Assembly (NCBI GenBank): GCA_026981855.1
Contig: JALSIB010000025.1
Location: 1-64,000 of the forward strand
Reading direction: 5' to 3'
DNA: 64,000 nucleotides
DNA from: Methylothermaceae bacterium
Lineage (GTDB): Bacteria; Pseudomonadota; Gammaproteobacteria; Methylococcales; Methylothermaceae
Shown: positions 30,717-38,845 of the stretch, piece after piece
Layout: the number at the start of each line of letters is the position of its first letter
Position numbering within the stretch: the first letter of the stretch is position 1
Made by a program: the position numbers and the translations under genes
The notes under the pieces: generated by a model
Seen by the model: only the letters and a program-made list of their open reading frames with translations
The model's database searches: none
Told to the model about the DNA's origin: nothing

Positions 30717-33700
30717 TCATCCCAGCGGCGCGAACAGTTCCTTCAGATCCTCCGCGCTCAAGGCCGGCCCCTGTTTGCCACCCTTGCCGTAGATCCCTTC
30801 GGCCAGGGCCTGCTTCCTGGCCTGGAGCTTGAGTATCCGCTCTTCCACCGTATGCTCGGTCATCAACTTGTAGACGAACACCGGTTTGTCCTGACCGATG
30901 CGGTGAGCGCGGTCCATGGCCTGGGCTTCCACCGCCGGGTTCCACCAGGGATCGTAGAGAATCACGGTGTCGGCCTCGGTCAGGTTCAGACCCACGCCTC
31001 CCGCCTTGAGAGAGATGAGGAACAGATTCGCTTCACCGCTCTTGAACCGCTCGATGGCTTCATCGCGCTTGCGGGTCTGGCCGGTCAGCTTGGCGTAGGC
31101 GATCTTTTTCCGCTCCAGCTCTTTTTCGATCAGCCCCAGCATTCCGGTGAACTGGGAGAACAGCAGGATCCGCCGTCCCTCCTCCAGAAGTTCCGGCAAC
31201 ATCTGCAACAGCAGATCGAGCTTGGCCGACGGGAGATTGCGCGCTTTGGACAATTTGACCAATTGCGGATGACAGCAGACCTGGCGAAGCTTCAGCAGCG
31301 CGTCGAGAATGGCGATCTGGCTGCGGGCCAGCCCCTTGGCCGCCACCGCCTCGCGCACCTTCGCCTCCATCGTCACCCGGATGCTTTCGTAGAGGGCCGC
31401 CTGGTTGGGATACAATTCCACCGTGCGGACGATCTCGGTCTTGGCGGGCAGATCCTTCTCCACCTCGGCCTTGGTGCGGCGCAACAGGAAAGGGGCGATG
31501 CGGCGAACCAGGCGCCGGCGGCAATCCTCGTCCCCGTGCTTTTCCACCGGGGTACGGTAAAGGCGCTTGAACTGCTCCTCGCTGCCCAGAAAACCGGGCA
31601 TGACGAAATCGAACAGCGACCACAGTTCTCCCAGGTGATTTTCCAGCGGGGTGCCGGTCAGGCAGAGACGGTAACTCGACTTCAACCGCCGCAGCGCCCT
31701 GGCCGCCTTGGTGCGGGGGTTCTTCACCGTCTGCGCCTCGTCCAGGATCACGAACGACCACATCTGGTCTTTCAGCTGCGCCTCATCGCGGACCAGCAGC
31801 GGATAGGTGGTCAGGACCAGATCGTGAGCGGGTATCGCCTCGAACCGTTCATGACGCGCCGGGCCGTGCAATACCAACACCTTCAGATCCGGGGCGAAAC
31901 GCTCCGCCTCGCGCCGCCAGTTGCCCATCAGGCTGGTGGGCGCCACCACCAGGGCAGGCTTGTCCAGCCGGCCGGCTTCCTTTTCCAGAAGCAAATGGGC
32001 CAGGGTCTGAACCGTCTTGCCCAGCCCCATGTCGTCGGCGAGGATGCCGCCCAGGTCGTATTCCCGCAGGAACTGGAGCCAGCTCAGGCCGAACTGCTGA
32101 TAGGGACGGAGCCGGCATTGCAGCCCCGCAGGCGGCGCCACGGTTTCTATCCCCTGAAAGTCCCGTAACCGCTGACCCAGCCGGCGCAGCCGCTCGGCTC
32201 CCTTCATCTGCAACCGCGCGTCCTCTTCCAGCTCCGCCAGCCGCGCGGCATCGAAGCGGGACAGGCGCAAAGACGCCTCGTCGTATTCGCCGTCGAACAG
32301 CTCGAACACGGTTTCTATGAAGGGCCGCAGACGGTCGGCTTCCAGGGTCAGAAACCGCTGTTCCCCCAAAGGCACGGTCAACTGGCCGGGCAACTGGTCG
32401 GGACGGTCGTATTGTTGCAGCAAAGGCAGCAACAGCGGCAACAACGGGATCTTCCGGCCATCGATCTCGAGATCGAACCGCAGGTCGAACCAGCCTTCTT
32501 CGTCTTCCTCGACTTGAGCCTCCACGGCGCTGCCGTCGAGGAAGCTGGGACGGAAATCCTCACTCCTGACGACCTTCCAGCCTTCCCGCTCCAGCCGGGG
32601 CAGCGTTTCCTGGAGAAATTCCCGCCAGACGCCGGCGCCGCCTTCCTTCACCTGGAAGCACCCCCGTGGCACTTCGGCCAGCCCCGCCTGGCGCAACGTG
32701 GCGGCACAGTTCTCCTCGGCTTCCAGATCGCGGTGCAGCCGCAGCAACCCATCGTCCCCCTGCAACACCACCACGGGGCTCGCTTTCTCTCGCTCGCAGA
32801 CACACAATTCGTAATCGAAAGCCAAGCGCGCCCGGTAGGGCAGCTCGCCTTCCTCCCTCAACTCGAGATGGAGCACCGGCGTCGGCGTGCGGCCCTCCAG
32901 TTCCTCGATCTCCACCGGCAGCGGCGGCGGAATCGGGAGGTCGGCGTAGTCGGTCAGCAGCGCCGCGGTGAAAGTCGCCAGTTCCTCCACCGGCAGCAGC
33001 GGCGCGGCCAAGAGCCTCTCCCATTCCATTCCGCCCAGGGAGGAAACGTCCAACGGCCCCACTTCCCCCGTCGCCCGGTCGAGCCAAAAAGGGGGTTCGG
33101 TGCCGAGCAGGTCCGCCTCCGGCTCGACCCGGGCGCGCATCCGAAAGCCCCTCGGCTCCCGCTCCCACTCCAGCCTGAGGCGGCGTTGCCCGCTGACGGG
33201 GTGCAGCCGGTTGGCGGGTGATTCCAGACAGCAGCGGCCGGTGGCCAGCATCTCTTCCAGCACGGCATGACCCAGCTTGCCTTCCAGCAAGCTCTGCTGA
33301 TCGCCTTCCCACAACGGCTCGAGCATCTTGAGAATCACCCTGTCATGATCCTGCAGACACCTGGAAGAATTGTAGGCGTATATATACCCCCAACCACCCA
33401 CGATCCCCTTGGCCGCTCGCCCCACGCCGGGCGCGCCGTCCTTCTTGATCCGTGCGATCTGCAACTTCAATCGCGGAGCCCGGCCATCGGGGTCGGGCTC
33501 GATCACATAGAACAAACAGCTCGAGCCGGGCTGCAACGCCGTGGTTTTTTTCTCCGGATTCCGGAGTGAGGCCAGCCACTCCGCAGCCCGCCTCCTGCCA
33601 GGACGGCTGTGCGTCTGATACTCCAGACAGGCGGCCACCACATGCTTGCAGTTGTAATCCATGGGACAAGTACACTTCCCATCGATGAAGAGCTGATTTC

Positions 33701-33899
33701 CCCGCAACTGCAAGGTGATATGCTGATCGTAAAGCCGCCCGCCCCTGCCTTCGACGGAGGACTCCACCACCGCCAACCCTTCCGTCTCCCGCGCCTCGAA
33801 GCTCACCACCCGGCCTTGCTGAAAATATTCCATACCGCGCTCGAACGCGGGGCTGCCGCACGCCCGCCTGATCACCATGTTGGGAATGGGAATGGCCAC
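30717..33899 (-). CDS. SWIM zinc-finger SNF2 family helicase
   Basis: The 1060-residue protein is a RapA/HepA-like SNF2 ATPase. An N-terminal SWIM finger has CTCPMDYNCKH (Cys76, Cys78, Cys84, His86). A long family-specific middle region follows, then the SNF2 motor with DDMGLGKT (about 620), LDEAQTVKN (about 718), LTGTPLENHLGELWSLFDF, and the helicase C lobe with LLFSQFTGM and DRAHRIGQ. It probably remodels nucleoprotein or RNA polymerase complexes. The start is GTG with AGGA 8 nt upstream. It runs convergently to nothing; tRNA-Ser lies divergently 100 nt upstream. Confidence 0.93.
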   Translation of the reverse strand: MAIPIPNMVIRRACGSPAFERGMEYFQQGRVVSFEARETEGLAVVESSVEGRGGRLYDQHITLQLRGNQLFIDGKCTCPMDYNCKHVVAACLEYQTHSRPGRRRAAEWLASLRNPEKKTTALQPGSSCLFYVIEPDPDGRAPRLKLQIARIKKDGAPGVGRAAKGIVGGWGYIYAYNSSRCLQDHDRVILKMLEPLWEGDQQSLLEGKLGHAVLEEMLATGRCCLESPANRLHPVSGQRRLRLEWEREPRGFRMRARVEPEADLLGTEPPFWLDRATGEVGPLDVSSLGGMEWERLLAAPLLPVEELATFTAALLTDYADLPIPPPLPVEIEELEGRTPTPVLHLELREEGELPYRARLAFDYELCVCEREKASPVVVLQGDDGLLRLHRDLEAEENCAATLRQAGLAEVPRGCFQVKEGGAGVWREFLQETLPRLEREGWKVVRSEDFRPSFLDGSAVEAQVEEDEEGWFDLRFDLEIDGRKIPLLPLLLPLLQQYDRPDQLPGQLTVPLGEQRFLTLEADRLRPFIETVFELFDGEYDEASLRLSRFDAARLAELEEDARLQMKGAERLRRLGQRLRDFQGIETVAPPAGLQCRLRPYQQFGLSWLQFLREYDLGGILADDMGLGKTVQTLAHLLLEKEAGRLDKPALVVAPTSLMGNWRREAERFAPDLKVLVLHGPARHERFEAIPAHDLVLTTYPLLVRDEAQLKDQMWSFVILDEAQTVKNPRTKAARALRRLKSSYRLCLTGTPLENHLGELWSLFDFVMPGFLGSEEQFKRLYRTPVEKHGDEDCRRRLVRRIAPFLLRRTKAEVEKDLPAKTEIVRTVELYPNQAALYESIRVTMEAKVREAVAAKGLARSQIAILDALLKLRQVCCHPQLVKLSKARNLPSAKLDLLLQMLPELLEEGRRILLFSQFTGMLGLIEKELERKKIAYAKLTGQTRKRDEAIERFKSGEANLFLISLKAGGVGLNLTEADTVILYDPWWNPAVEAQAMDRAHRIGQDKPVFVYKLMTEHTVEERILKLQARKQALAEGIYGKGGKQGPALSAEDLKELFAPLG

Positions 33900-33960
33900 T
33901 GTTTTCTTCCTGACTATAAACCGTTCATTCTAACCAGATATCTCAGACACTCGCCAGCCA

Positions 33961-33988
33961 ATGACAATTCCCGATTTTCTGGTAAAAT
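33961..33988 (+). promoter_or_regulatory. Promoter of tRNA-Ser
   Basis: ATGACA (33961-33966, 5/6 match) and TAAAAT (33983-33988, 5/6) are spaced by 16 nt and end 14 nt before the mature tRNA 5' end. Confidence 0.65.
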
Positions 33989-34002
33989 ACCCGATCCAGT
34001 CC

Positions 34003-34093
34003 GGAGAGGTGTCCGAGTGGTTGAAGGAGCACGACTGGAACTCGTGTATACCCTAACCGGGTATCGAGGGTTCGAATCCCTCCCTCTCCGCCA
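34003..34093 (+). tRNA. tRNA-Ser (anticodon GGA)
   Basis: The 91-nt gene folds as a class II tRNA: acceptor GGAGAGG pairs with CCTCTCC, the anticodon stem CACGA/TCGTG encloses loop CTGGAAC (anticodon GGA), a long variable arm TATACCC/GGGTA is present, and the T arm GAGGG-TTCGAAT-CCCTC precedes G73 and an encoded CCA. It reads UCC/UCU codons. It has its own promoter and a strong terminator, and no integrase or duplicated 3' end lies nearby. Confidence 0.98.
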
Positions 34094-34104
34094 AATTACA
34101 GAAA

Positions 34105-34141
34105 GGCACTTGGGTAAACCCACCCGAGTGCCTTGTTTTTT
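34105..34141 (+). terminator. Rho-independent terminator of tRNA-Ser
   Basis: GGCACTTGGGT (34105-34115) pairs with ACCCGAGTGCC (34122-34132) with one G-U pair and a 6-nt loop, followed by TTGTTTTTT. Confidence 0.92.
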
Positions 34142-34201
34142 GGAAAAGGCTGTTTGAGGGAGGGATGAGAACCCAATCAGAGGGTTCGGCAAAGCCGAAA
34201 A

Positions 34202-35212
34202 TCACTCCACAACGGTACGCCGGCCGCTGCGCAGGGCCTTGATGATGGCGTTCAAGGCCCTGCAGTTGCCCCGCGCATCTTCGATGGAGAGCGCCGGTGG
34301 ACGGTCTTCCAGGATACAGCGGGAGAAATGCTCGATCTCCAGGCGGAAGTGGTCGGCTGTGGGCAGCCATTCTTCGTGGAATCTGCCATCGCCGGTCCAC
34401 CAGCTGATGACGGGCGTATCGCCCGCCTTGGCCCAGACGTTGTGGCACTTGAGGCCGCCTTCGGTGCCGATGAGTTCGTATTCGGCGCGGCGGGCACGCT
34501 GGAAACTGAAATCGGCCTGGGCGAAGCGGCCATCGCCATAGTCGAGAATGGCGCTGGTGCTCACATCCGCTCCGTGATCGTTGAAACTGGCCAGAGCAAC
34601 GGCGGCGGAGGACTCGTGCTCGAAGAAGAAACGGCAACAGTGGACCGCGTAGCAGCCGATGTCCCAAAGCGCGCCGCCGCCCTCGTCGATCGAGCGGGAA
34701 ATACGATAGAGCCGGGCGTCGGTCATGGGAAAGGAGAAGGTAGCGCGGACGCTGCGGATCCGCCCCAGGGCGCCGGAATCGATGATCTCCCACACCCGTT
34801 GATGCTGGGGGTGAAAGCGGTACATGAACCCTTCCATCACCTTGAGATTCCCGGCCTTTGCGGCAGCCTCGATGGCATCGATGTCCTCAGGCCCGAGCGC
34901 CATCGGTTTTTCCACCAACACATGCTTGCCGTGTTCCAGCACTTTCGGCGCCCATTCTCCGTGTTCCTCGTTGGCCATGGGCAGATAGACCGCGTCCACA
35001 TCGGCATCGGCGAGCAGGGTCAGGGGATCGTCAAAGGCTTTGATCGAAGCAGCATCCAGGCCACACTCCCGCAACAAGCCGGCTGCGGCGCCCGGCCGGC
35101 GGCTGGCGACGGCCACCAGCCTGGCATTTTCGGCGGAGACGATGGCCGGCAACATGACTTTGCTCATGCGGGCGGCGCCAAGAATGCCCCAGCGGACTTT
35201 GCTTTCTGACAT
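34202..35212 (-). CDS. Gfo/Idh/MocA family oxidoreductase
   Basis: The 336-residue NAD(P)-dependent dehydrogenase has the Rossmann motif WGILGAARMSK (9-19), the catalytic/cofactor EKPMAL (101-106) and the C-terminal domain with WDIGCYAVHCCRFFF. The substrate is probably a sugar, inositol or related polyol, but cannot be assigned. A strong AAGGAGG ribosome site precedes the chosen ATG (MSESKVRW). Two small hairpins follow the stop (GAACCC/GGGTTC at 34169-34187 and TTCGGC/GCCGAA at 34185-34199) and could end the transcript. It stands alone, divergent from the META lipoprotein. Confidence 0.9.
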   Translation of the reverse strand: MSESKVRWGILGAARMSKVMLPAIVSAENARLVAVASRRPGAAAGLLRECGLDAASIKAFDDPLTLLADADVDAVYLPMANEEHGEWAPKVLEHGKHVLVEKPMALGPEDIDAIEAAAKAGNLKVMEGFMYRFHPQHQRVWEIIDSGALGRIRSVRATFSFPMTDARLYRISRSIDEGGGALWDIGCYAVHCCRFFFEHESSAAVALASFNDHGADVSTSAILDYGDGRFAQADFSFQRARRAEYELIGTEGGLKCHNVWAKAGDTPVISWWTGDGRFHEEWLPTADHFRLEIEHFSRCILEDRPPALSIEDARGNCRALNAIIKALRSGRRTVVE

Positions 35213-35396
35213 GTTCCCTCCTTTTTCGAGCAGGCTTTTCAACAGCGGCCAGCTTAACGCGGCGGTCAGCCACACTCAAATCCTTTGCAACAATGCCCTT
35301 TCGCCATCGATTCGCGCCATATTTGGTTTGATTTTCGTACCCGATATGGCTGACACTTTCCACGACGACATCCAACACCGGCACAGTAGGGGAACC

Positions 35397-35864
35397 ATGT
35401 CTTTGAAAAACCACCCTTTTGGAATCCGACGGGCTATCATACAGTCAATGCTCTTTGCCTTCGCTCTTTCCGGATGCGGCGGCAACACTATTCAAAAGCC
35501 GGAACCGCCTCAATCCATGAAACTCACCGATACCCGCTGGGTTCTCCTGGAAATCGACGGCGCACCCGCCCCTCGCGGCAACAAGGGCAGGTATCCGGAG
35601 TTGGTTCTGACGGCGGAAGGCAAAGTGAGCGGTTTTGCAGGATGTAACCGCTTCATGGGCGCTTATCATTTAACCCAATCCCGGTTGCAAACCGGCCCCC
35701 TGGCCACCACCAGAATGGCTTGCCCCCAGGGAATGGAATTGGAGCCGCGATTCTTGCAAACCTTACAATCGGTCGACCGGTTCCGGATCGAGGGCGACAC
35801 TTTGAATCTTTATGATGCCGAAGGTCATTTGATTCTTCGGTTTGGCAAATCTTCCACCGAGTAA
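35397..35864 (+). CDS. META-domain (HslJ-like) lipoprotein
   Basis: The 155-residue protein has a lipoprotein signal with lipobox LSGC (Cys27) and a META domain: LTDTRWVLLEIDGAPAP, LVLTAEGKVSGFAGCNRFMGAY and LATTRMACPQGMELEPRFLQTL. E. coli HslJ, the reference, is a heat-induced envelope protein linked to novobiocin resistance. It is expected to be anchored in the outer membrane. AGGGGA lies 4 nt before the chosen ATG; an in-frame ATG at 35346 would give a poorer signal sequence. Confidence 0.88.
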   Translation: MSLKNHPFGIRRAIIQSMLFAFALSGCGGNTIQKPEPPQSMKLTDTRWVLLEIDGAPAPRGNKGRYPELVLTAEGKVSGFAGCNRFMGAYHLTQSRLQTGPLATTRMACPQGMELEPRFLQTLQSVDRFRIEGDTLNLYDAEGHLILRFGKSSTE

Positions 35865-36166
35865 TTTGCGCTTCCAGGTGGCTATGTCCATGTCAGCCGG
35901 GGAGTGCTGGCTCTGGCCGACCCCGAAGACGAACCGGGCTGAGTGACCGGGCATGTCGCGCACAAGGCAAGGGGAACACCAGCCGCCCTGCTCAAACGCG
36001 CCTACAGAGCATTTGGGACGAAGGAACCTGCGCCATTGCCAACGGGCTTGACAGGGGCATGGGCCAGTGGATCAAAATCGCACTGGCCGGGCCATTATGA
36101 ACGGCTGTTTCACCGCTCCTCCCTGAACAGCAAACAGTGCCGTGAAAAAGTTACCCCGCAGGGCGG
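35865..36166. other. 302-nt stretch without a supported gene
   Basis: Between the META lipoprotein and the LysM protein I find no ORF with a ribosome site or recognisable product. One plus-strand frame near 35875-35942 reads as a short tail (GGYVHVSRGVLALADPEDEPG then stop), which might be a gene remnant, but this is not supported further. No hairpin-plus-T-run terminator is obvious. Confidence 0.4.
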
Positions 36167-36616
36167 TCAGCCGGAAACAGGAATGCGGATTTTCTGTCCC
36201 GGAAAAATCTTGTCGGGATCCTGAATCACTTCCCGGTTGGCTTCGAAAATCCTGGGATATGCCATGGCATCGCCATAGTACCGTTTGGCGATGAGCGAAA
36301 GGGTATCCCCTTTCTGGATGACATAGTATTCGACCTTTTCCTCCACTGCGGCTTCCGGGGCAGGAGACGTGACTTCCAGCTCGTCGTTGACGTTCTCCAC
36401 ACCCTTGATATTTCCCGCCAGCAATATCGCCTTTTCGACCGCGACGAAGGATTCCGCCTGCCCCTTCAAGGTGGCCGAACCATCCTCGTAAGCGACCTCC
36501 AGGTTTTCCACGCCGGGATTGTTGGCCTCTATGTGTTCCTTGATCTTTTCCGCTGCTTCCTCATCACTGGTAAACAGATCCGGTCCAACGTTCTTCACGA
36601 AATCGAGCAAACCCAT
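36167..36616 (-). CDS. BON-LysM domain protein (Kbp/YgaU-like)
   Basis: The 149-residue protein has an N-terminal GLLDFVKNVGPDLF segment, a BON domain (about 20-85) and a LysM domain (about 97-146: YYVIQKGDTLSLIAKRYYGD, IFPGQKIRIP). This is the architecture of E. coli Kbp, a K+-binding protein also classed as peptidoglycan-binding. No signal peptide is present, as in Kbp. An AAGGGGG site lies ahead of the ATG. It follows the DUF937 gene by 11 nt and is the last gene of a three-gene operon. Confidence 0.92.
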   Translation of the reverse strand: MGLLDFVKNVGPDLFTSDEEAAEKIKEHIEANNPGVENLEVAYEDGSATLKGQAESFVAVEKAILLAGNIKGVENVNDELEVTSPAPEAAVEEKVEYYVIQKGDTLSLIAKRYYGDAMAYPRIFEANREVIQDPDKIFPGQKIRIPVSG

Positions 36617-36627
36617 CGTATTCCCCC

Positions 36628-37188
36628 TTACCTGAAAAATTTTTGCGCCAGATTCAACACATCGTCCATGACATCCCCGTCATTGTCCATATCGAGAAAA
36701 TCCAGGAAAACCGAGGCCATGGTCGAACCCTCCACCGCGCCGGGCGACAACCCTTGGCCCAACATTCCCTTCTTCTCGCCTTCCTTTCCCAATACCCCCA
36801 TCAACAAGGTCGCCGCCAGGGGCAACAATTGCTTGACGATATCGGGACTGGTGCCGGCCTGCTCGGCCACCCGGGTGGCGACATTGCGGCTGACGTCCTT
36901 GCTGCCGAACACCTTGCCCAAAATGGCGTTGCCTTCCTGAAGCGTTTCGTCCCTTTCAAGCACTTCGGGGTTGTCGAGCACCTGCTGCGCTCGCCCCTGG
37001 GACAACTCGCCGACGAGTGATTGCAATTGATTCGGGTCGCCGATCTGTCTTTTGACGCCCTGCCCCAGGGCAGGCATCAACCTCGCCAAAAGATCGGCGG
37101 CCTGATCCTCCGGAACGCCCACTCTGCGGGCGACCTGACCGATGACCGCCGGCCCGCCGTTTTGCATGATCAATTCGAGTACGTTCAT
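36628..37188 (-). CDS. DUF937 family protein
   Basis: The 186-residue protein is Leu/Gly-rich and largely helical, with DUF937 features: an N-terminal MNVLELIMQNGGPAVIGQV, a central KVFGSKDVSRNVATRVAEQA segment and KQLLPLAATLLMGVLG. It ends in SVFLDFLDMDNDGDVMDDV, an EF-hand-like Asp-rich loop (DxDNDGD). No signal peptide. The family function is unknown. AAGGGA precedes the ATG. It lies between the DUF4332 and BON-LysM genes. Confidence 0.85.
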   Translation of the reverse strand: MNVLELIMQNGGPAVIGQVARRVGVPEDQAADLLARLMPALGQGVKRQIGDPNQLQSLVGELSQGRAQQVLDNPEVLERDETLQEGNAILGKVFGSKDVSRNVATRVAEQAGTSPDIVKQLLPLAATLLMGVLGKEGEKKGMLGQGLSPGAVEGSTMASVFLDFLDMDNDGDVMDDVLNLAQKFFR

Positions 37189-37209
37189 GATACATCCCTT
37201 CCCTCTGAT

Positions 37210-37617
37210 TCAATATTCCAGCAACTTGGGCAGCTGTTTGGCTTCCTCCACCCAGGTTGCCACCTGAGCCTGGCTCGGAGGCTGTTTGACCAGCCCCTCC
37301 TGTTCGTTGATTTCCATAATCTTCTTGTGCAGGTTGTCCGGTCTCCTCGTCGCCAGCTCCTTGACCGTATCGACCCCGGCCTTTTCCAGCAGATTGGAAT
37401 AGGCAGAGCCGATGCCTTTCACTCTCGCAAGATCAGCGCGGTTGGCAAGCTCCAGAATATCGCGCGCCGCAACCCCAACCTGTTTCGCCAACGCATTTCT
37501 TTGCCTGGGAGTCTTGGCCGCTTCCAGGAGCTGGTCGCTGTTGCCGATTCCCTCCTCTTTCAGTTTTTGTTCCAGCTCGGGCGTCATGCCGATCAGTGCA
37601 TTCAATTCCATCGTCAT
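37210..37617 (-). CDS. DUF4332 helix-hairpin-helix protein
   Basis: The 135-residue protein carries two helix-hairpin-helix-like segments: MTPELEQKLKEEGIGNSDQLLEA near the start and LARVKGIGSAYSNLLEKAGVDTVKELA in the middle, the pattern of DUF4332. Nucleic-acid or protein binding is possible, but no enzymatic site is seen. I used the ATG (MTMELNALIGM). A TTG two codons upstream is better spaced from the AAGGGTGA ribosome site and is a real alternative. It is first in the operon with DUF937 and BON-LysM. The 225 nt downstream-strand gap to the beta-helix gene holds nothing I recognise. Confidence 0.8.
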   Translation of the reverse strand: MTMELNALIGMTPELEQKLKEEGIGNSDQLLEAAKTPRQRNALAKQVGVAARDILELANRADLARVKGIGSAYSNLLEKAGVDTVKELATRRPDNLHKKIMEINEQEGLVKQPPSQAQVATWVEEAKQLPKLLEY

Positions 37618-37848
37618 TTTCAAATTTCACCCTTTCGTTGATGACCACAAATGCTCACATTACCTTTCCTCGCCGCAGAGATACAAGCCTCCCCCGGAAA
37701 ACGCGAGAGATCCCGATCCCGCCGCATTGTCGAAGGCCATGGCTGAATCCCGACTGAATGGCTCGCCTCGCGGCGACGGCAGGTAGAGCGACATCCAAAA
37801 TGTAAATCAAGCCGATTCGCAAAAATGAAAGCCTGCTCCTCACCCTGC

Positions 37849-38565
37849 TCAGCGAGGTGGCAGAAAACGGTTGCCTTCCATCCGCAACCCGGGCAACCGG
37901 GTGTCTTCGCCAATATTATGCGCCGGCGGCCACTTTTCGGCCGTACGCGAAAAGGCGATGCGGTTGCCGTTGCCATTGGCCTGGAAGAGGTTGCCGCGCA
38001 AGGTCACGGAGGGCCCCTGGTAGACCACCGGATAGGCGCTGTTATGGTGGATATGATTGTCGCGGATCAGCAGATCGGGGGCGTCATAAGCGGCGATGCC
38101 CACGGTGCCGCTGCCGTCGAGTTCGGATTCGGCGATCTCCACAGATTGACTGTTTTCTATCTGGATCACCGTACCCAGACATCCGGCCGGCCCCGAAGGC
38201 TTGGCGTGCCGGGCATGGATGCCGATGATCGACACCTGTGAGCTGTCACGGATCTCGATCACGTTGTAGTCCGGTGACTCCAGGATCAACCGCGCACCCC
38301 GGGCCTCCAGCCGCAACCCATGGATACCAACGATGCGCAAAGGGGACAGGGTACGGTAGGTTCCGGGTTCGAGACGGACCGTGACCGGCCGCGGCCCTTT
38401 CTCCAGCAACCGTTTCAAGGCGTCGATGTCACCGACCTGCAATACCGTTGCGGCTTCGGAAACGGCCGTTTTGCCCGGAGCCTGCTTGCCCAACGGCATT
38501 TCGCGGGGCATGCAAGCCAGCAACAAGCCGGCACAGGTAAACAAGATCAGCAGGGAACGTGTCAT
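37849..38565 (-). CDS. Beta-helix lipoprotein
   Basis: The 238-residue protein has a lipoprotein signal (MTRSLLILFTCAGLLLAC, Cys18) and then a right-handed parallel beta-helix: repeated strands such as VTVRLEPGTYRTLSPLRIVG, NVIEIRDSSQVSIIGIHA, VEIAESELDGSGTVGIAAYD and LLIRDNHIHHNSAYPVV. Pectate-lyase-like carbohydrate binding or processing is typical of the fold, but no catalytic set is clear. I chose the ATG at the signal sequence. A second in-frame ATG at 38739 has a much stronger ribosome site; see the palindromic element at 38611. Confidence 0.8.
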   Translation of the reverse strand: MTRSLLILFTCAGLLLACMPREMPLGKQAPGKTAVSEAATVLQVGDIDALKRLLEKGPRPVTVRLEPGTYRTLSPLRIVGIHGLRLEARGARLILESPDYNVIEIRDSSQVSIIGIHARHAKPSGPAGCLGTVIQIENSQSVEIAESELDGSGTVGIAAYDAPDLLIRDNHIHHNSAYPVVYQGPSVTLRGNLFQANGNGNRIAFSRTAEKWPPAHNIGEDTRLPGLRMEGNRFLPPR

Positions 38566-38610
38566 GGCCAGGTCCACGTCATTCAAACAGGTAACGCATC
38601 GGTCCAAGAA

Positions 38611-38704
38611 GCAGGTGGTTCGATTCGAAAGCCTCGCCGGCAGGGAGGCCGGCGTGGAGCCTACAGGGAGGTATTTACGGCGTTTTTCGAATCGGACCAC
38701 CTGC
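38611..38704. repeat. 94-bp palindromic (MITE- or REP-like) element
   Basis: GCAGGTGGTTCGATTCGAAA (38611-38630) and TTTCGAATCGGACCACCTGC (38685-38704) are 19/20 inverted repeats. Between them is a second perfect hairpin, CGCCGGC (38635-38641), AGGGAG, GCCGGCG (38648-38654). The whole can fold as a branched cruciform or structured RNA. No second copy is seen in this window and no transposase is present. Target-site duplications were not identified. Confidence 0.75.
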
Positions 38705-38768
38705 CTCAACCTCGATAGGCGACGAATCCCTGGAATCATGGCAACCTCCTCTTGACAACCATGCGCCC

Positions 38769-38788
38769 CCCTCAAGAAATCAAGAGGG
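38769..38788 (-). terminator. Small hairpin after the PLP decarboxylase gene region
   Basis: CCCTC (38769-38773) and GAGGG (38784-38788) form a 5-bp stem with a 10-nt loop in the 38705-38845 spacer, downstream of the minus-strand decarboxylase. No T-run follows, so the terminator call is weak. Confidence 0.25.
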
Positions 38789-38845
38789 TGAATCATTATA
38801 GCCAGCGGCCGGACGACCGGGCTGCCGCGCGAATCCACCGCGGAA

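Noticed and set aside
34003-34201. tRNA-Ser as an integration site for a genomic island
   Set aside because: No integrase, no duplicated tRNA 3' end and ordinary flanking genes were seen.
35943-36224. 93-residue GTG-initiated frame in the 35.9-36.2 kb gap
   Set aside because: It overlaps the C-terminal end of the LysM gene, lacks a ribosome site and shows no recognisable motif.
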